From the NCBI GenBank assembly GCA_027315065.1, contig DAHUYT010000009.1, positions 1 through 54,009 of the forward strand: a DNA stretch of 54,009 nucleotides, read 5' to 3'. A model generated the notes under the pieces. That model saw only the letters and a list, made by a program, of their open reading frames with translations. It had not been told where the DNA came from and did no database searches. This document shows positions 51,781 to 54,009 of the stretch, piece after piece. The DNA is from Nitrososphaerota archaeon. GTDB taxonomy: Archaea; Thermoproteota; Nitrososphaeria; Nitrososphaerales; Nitrosopumilaceae. How positions within the stretch are numbered: position 1 is the first letter of the stretch; each line of letters opens with the position of its first letter. The position numbers and the translations under genes were made by a program.

Positions 51781-51906
51781 TCACAGCGTAATGTGTGGAT
51801 ATATTTCCCCCTTGAACGCAAGAAGTGCGCTCTCCGTACCAACTTTATCTCCTAGCGTGATGAGAGGGATTATTTTTCTTTTTTTTGACCATAAAAGGAC
51901 TTGCAT
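51781..51906 (-). CDS. Possible 41-residue protein
   Basis: From ATG 51906 the minus strand reads MQVLLWSKKRKIIPLITLGD, then KVGTESALLAFKGEIYPHIT and L before TGA at 51781. The composition is protein-like, but it has no clear ribosome binding site or box A and no family I know. The rest of 51606-52048 holds no other gene. Confidence 0.35.
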   Translation of the reverse strand: MQVLLWSKKRKIIPLITLGDKVGTESALLAFKGEIYPHITL

Positions 51907-52048
51907 TTCTGAAGCCTAAACAAAGTATGCTAATCTCCAATAAACCACTCGATTGGATTTTTGTGCACGATCATATGTGATTCGATTGTACTTTTTTTCT
52001 TGATACCAACAGAAAACCGTCGTTTTATTTAGCAGTATAGTCCATTAA

Positions 52049-52234
52049 TTATGCAGTAACAGAAACTCGAGCATTTTTATAGGATTCCATGAAATGAAAA
52101 CATTGCATATGGGTTTGTTCCATAGATTTTTTTCCGCATTCTGTACAAATTTTCTGTATCGATTTTTTACACACTGAGCACTGTGAGTATGCTACCAGTT
52201 CCGTCCCACAGGATCTGCAACTTTGATCAGGCAT
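52049..52234 (-). CDS. Small zinc-ribbon protein
   Basis: 61 residues. It has CRSCGTELVAYSQCSVCKKS and ICTECGKKSMEQTHMQCFH: three C-x2-C pairs plus histidines, enough for two zinc sites. The C-terminus is MESYKNARVSVTA. It probably binds zinc and a partner; no family name is offered. An alternative is a fragment of a larger ribbon protein. The 448 bases on to 52682 hold a hairpin but no clear gene. Confidence 0.55.
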   Translation of the reverse strand: MPDQSCRSCGTELVAYSQCSVCKKSIQKICTECGKKSMEQTHMQCFHFMESYKNARVSVTA

Positions 52235-52541
52235 TCGTTGACACCATTCTAAATTTATTCTAGGCTTTTCTTAAACCATATCCAAATAGTTGTTATATTC
52301 TCTGTGGCATAAGTGATATTCTTTAAAAATAGCAGCTGAATCATAGCAACAAAAATATCATCCAAAGGGGACATAGATTACAATGAATTGATTCTATATG
52401 TAGATACCAATTGAGTATGCTTTTAAAATAGCTTTATGGCACAGTTCTAGAAACCAAAAGCTTCTTTACACAAACAAAAAATTTCTTACATTCAGAGGAA
52501 TGTCCCTCAAATCTAATATTCTAGGATTGAAAAAATACATT

Positions 52542-52594
52542 AGGAGGAGATAACGTAGTTGTTGTACATAGTTATACTACGATCATCTCTTCCT
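52542..52594. other. Strong imperfect hairpin
   Basis: AGGAGGAGAT (52542-52551) pairs with ATCTCTTCCT (52585-52594) as ten pairs with one G-U; after an internal loop of two against three bases, CGTAGT (52554-52559) pairs with ACTACG (52576-52581), with a 16-base loop. It lies 89 bases before the gene at 52683. The 5' arm holds a Shine-Dalgarno-like stretch. Could be a transcribed structured RNA or a mobile element scar. Confidence 0.4.
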
Positions 52595-52682
52595 GTTAAA
52601 ATTAATCAAGGAAGGGTAATTCAAATCACACAGAAAAAAATAATGCAAAAATTCCATGATTAATGTTTGAATCTGATGATAC

Positions 52683-53069
52683 ATGAAAATCCTAATAGAA
52701 AAGATTCTGTCAAATATAAACAAGATTCTAAATTGCTACGAAAAACTACATGATTACGAAGAGCAAGGGTGTACATACGAAGAAATAAAAAAAGAACTAA
52801 TTCTGCTAAAAAACGCAAACGAGGAACTGACTCCACTAATGAAAAGCCTATTCAAGGATAACCCCACCAAAATCAAGGGAATATCTACGTTATCTAACAT
52901 CTTCAAAATTACTTTTCTACCGACATTAAAGGTGCACCTACTTTATCTGAAGCAAACTAAAGACCAAAACAAGAGCCTTCTCAAGATTCAGGCACGGCTG
53001 GCAATAACATATCTAAACGTAGATGACTGCATTGACAACCTGAGAATAATCCGCTCATATTTGAAATAA
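52683..53069 (+). CDS. Helical protein of unknown function
   Basis: 128 residues, almost all helical: LIEKILSNINKILNCYEKLH, EEIKKELILLKNANEELTPL, TLKVHLLYLKQTKDQNKSLL and LNVDDCIDNLRIIRSYLK. It looks like a small antiparallel helical bundle. No motif. It converges with the regulator at 53083-53643 (13-base gap). Confidence 0.55.
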   Translation: MKILIEKILSNINKILNCYEKLHDYEEQGCTYEEIKKELILLKNANEELTPLMKSLFKDNPTKIKGISTLSNIFKITFLPTLKVHLLYLKQTKDQNKSLLKIQARLAITYLNVDDCIDNLRIIRSYLK

Positions 53070-53082
53070 TAGGATTTCAAAT

Positions 53083-53643
53083 CTATACTTCACTTGAAAG
53101 TGACAGGTACCTACTCACAAGCTTGTTAGACCATGTATTCCATTCGTCGGAATAGTAATCTTTGAGGAATCTCACAACAATGTCTACATTGGTGGATACC
53201 TGATATCTTCTGTATCTACCGTCTCTGAACTCAAATATCACTCCAAGATTAGAGAGGCGGTCACCATGCCATCTAACTGATGCATATGATATCTCAATGC
53301 TTTTTACTATGTCTTTTAGAGTGGGGTTCTTTCGCTCCATTATGAACATCAATATCTTGCGCGTATTCTTGTGATATAATGCCTTTAGCACACTCTTCTC
53401 ATAATCGCTGTATTTTGAAACTAGAAAGAAATACCTAAAGGACTCGTTTTTCTCAGATGATATCTTGCCATGTTTTTCTAAAGAATGCAGGTGATATCTC
53501 AATGTACCTAACGCCAATCCTAAATCAGTTTTCATCTTGCGTAGATGACTACTTGGGTTTCTCTCCAGATATTGCAAAATTTTTGTTTGATTCACTTTCA
53601 AATCTGTTTTCTGTAGTACTGACACACTCTCACCTAAAATCAT
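53083..53643 (-). CDS. Tandem winged-helix transcription regulator
   Basis: 186 residues with two HTH units: residues 16-72 (VNQTKILQYLERNPSSHLRK, LGTLRYHLHSLEKHGKISSE, FRYFFLVS) and residues 80-150 (EKSVLKALYHKNTRKILMFI, ISYASVRWHGDRLSNLGVIF, RDGRYRRYQVS). Such two-unit proteins are seen in archaea as activators or repressors of unknown targets. The gene is preceded by about 280 bases (53644-53923) without a gene and with several A/T tracts. DNA targets are not known. Confidence 0.75.
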   Translation of the reverse strand: MILGESVSVLQKTDLKVNQTKILQYLERNPSSHLRKMKTDLGLALGTLRYHLHSLEKHGKISSEKNESFRYFFLVSKYSDYEKSVLKALYHKNTRKILMFIMERKNPTLKDIVKSIEISYASVRWHGDRLSNLGVIFEFRDGRYRRYQVSTNVDIVVRFLKDYYSDEWNTWSNKLVSRYLSLSSEV

Positions 53644-53923
53644 CTAAATTCCATGCCAATTTCTGAAATCATGTACAACTACATTATCATAATGAATCAT
53701 GCGCTTTCATAATCATGATCTATATTGATCCAATAACCTACAGCTCATGGAATTGTATTTACAATACCAACGCATAAATCTAACAAATTACTAGCACAAT
53801 TCTATTAATTACAGTCACAGGAAAAGCATAAACTCAACATAAAAAATACACACAAATTTTTTTTATTTTGAAAAATGTGTCATATCTCTTATTAACAAAA
53901 AAAATGGCCTGCATTATAATAAC

Positions 53924-54009
53924 ATGAGCAACAATCTATTACGTAAAATAACTAGTCTATCACTATTAACGATACTACTCATGAGCAGCGCTGCATTTGC
54001 ATTGCCAAA
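53924..54009 (+). CDS. Start of a secreted protein, cut off by window end
   Basis: From ATG 53924 the frame is open to the window edge with 28 codons. The sequence MSNNLLRKITSLSLLTILLM then SSAAFALP is a signal peptide with a likely cleavage site after AFA. The rest of the protein is outside the window. Confidence 0.55.
   Translation, partial: MSNNLLRKITSLSLLTILLMSSAAFALP

Noticed and set aside
1-54009. CRISPR array or ribosomal RNA operon
   Set aside because: No run of regularly spaced direct repeats and no rRNA-like sequence was seen.

Overview
The window is an AT-rich, gene-dense stretch of an archaeal chromosome. The content points to an ammonia-oxidising member of the Nitrososphaerota (Thaumarchaeota). 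The best evidence is an adjacent 4-hydroxybutyryl-CoA dehydratase and ADP-forming acyl-CoA ligase (the 3-hydroxypropionate/4-hydroxybutyrate CO2 fixation cycle), a Rieske/cytochrome b/cupredoxin module, archaeosine tRNA transglycosylase, a tRNA intron at position 37/38 with a bulge-helix-bulge, an F420-NADP reductase-like protein, and many leaderless genes with an archaeal box A 25-30 bases before the start codon, often TTG. I cannot assign a genus from sequence alone.

Layout. 1-2.5 kb: a cut-off sugar nucleotidyltransferase, a short nucleotide-sugar dehydrogenase and MtnA. 2.5-8 kb: a MIP18/PqqD fusion, small membrane proteins, tRNA-Arg(TCG), an aminotransferase, a flavin/F420-type protein, an F420-NADP reductase-like protein and a histidine phosphatase. 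8-16 kb: a secreted coiled-coil protein and a giant surface subtilase, then the complex III module (Rieske, fused cytochrome b, cupredoxin). 16-24 kb: a zinc finger protein, tRNA-Arg(TCT), OGG1, a beta-CASP nuclease, ferredoxin, TgtA and an AK6-like kinase. 24.1-27.3 kb: intron-containing tRNA-Lys(CTT) with a decayed integrase starting inside it, then a histidine kinase relic, a membrane-anchored matrixin-like protease and an orphan receiver protein. 27.4-34.8 kb: PEBP, OsmC, secreted proteins, zinc-ribbon proteins, thioredoxin, a DEAD helicase and signal peptidase. 34.8-38.5 kb: carbon-fixation genes. 38.5-42.9 kb: RNase HI-like protein, small membrane proteins, a regulator, a radical SAM enzyme and surface proteins, one of them frameshifted. 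43-46.2 kb: a decaying arsenic locus (aquaporin, ArsC, an internally deleted ArsM, an HxlR relic) and a transposase relic. 46.4-51.6 kb: a phosphate module, with AbrB-PhoU divergent from pstSCAB across a pair of palindromic sites. 51.6-54 kb: sparse, with small ORFs, a strong hairpin, a tandem winged-helix regulator and a cut-off secreted protein.

Two themes stand out. First, gene decay is concentrated beside tRNA genes and in the arsenic/IS region, where reading frames can be rejoined by eye across frameshifts and a deletion. Second, regulatory DNA is readable: box A elements, the tandem palindromes between phoU and pstS, and a palindrome over a box A at 29.4 kb. I found no CRISPR array, no rRNA, and no gene set that convincingly forms an unknown defence system. 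The most testable oddities are the phosphate-locus operators, the ArsM deletion, the integrase overlapping tRNA-Lys, and the A-C mismatches in the acceptor stems of both arginine tRNAs.
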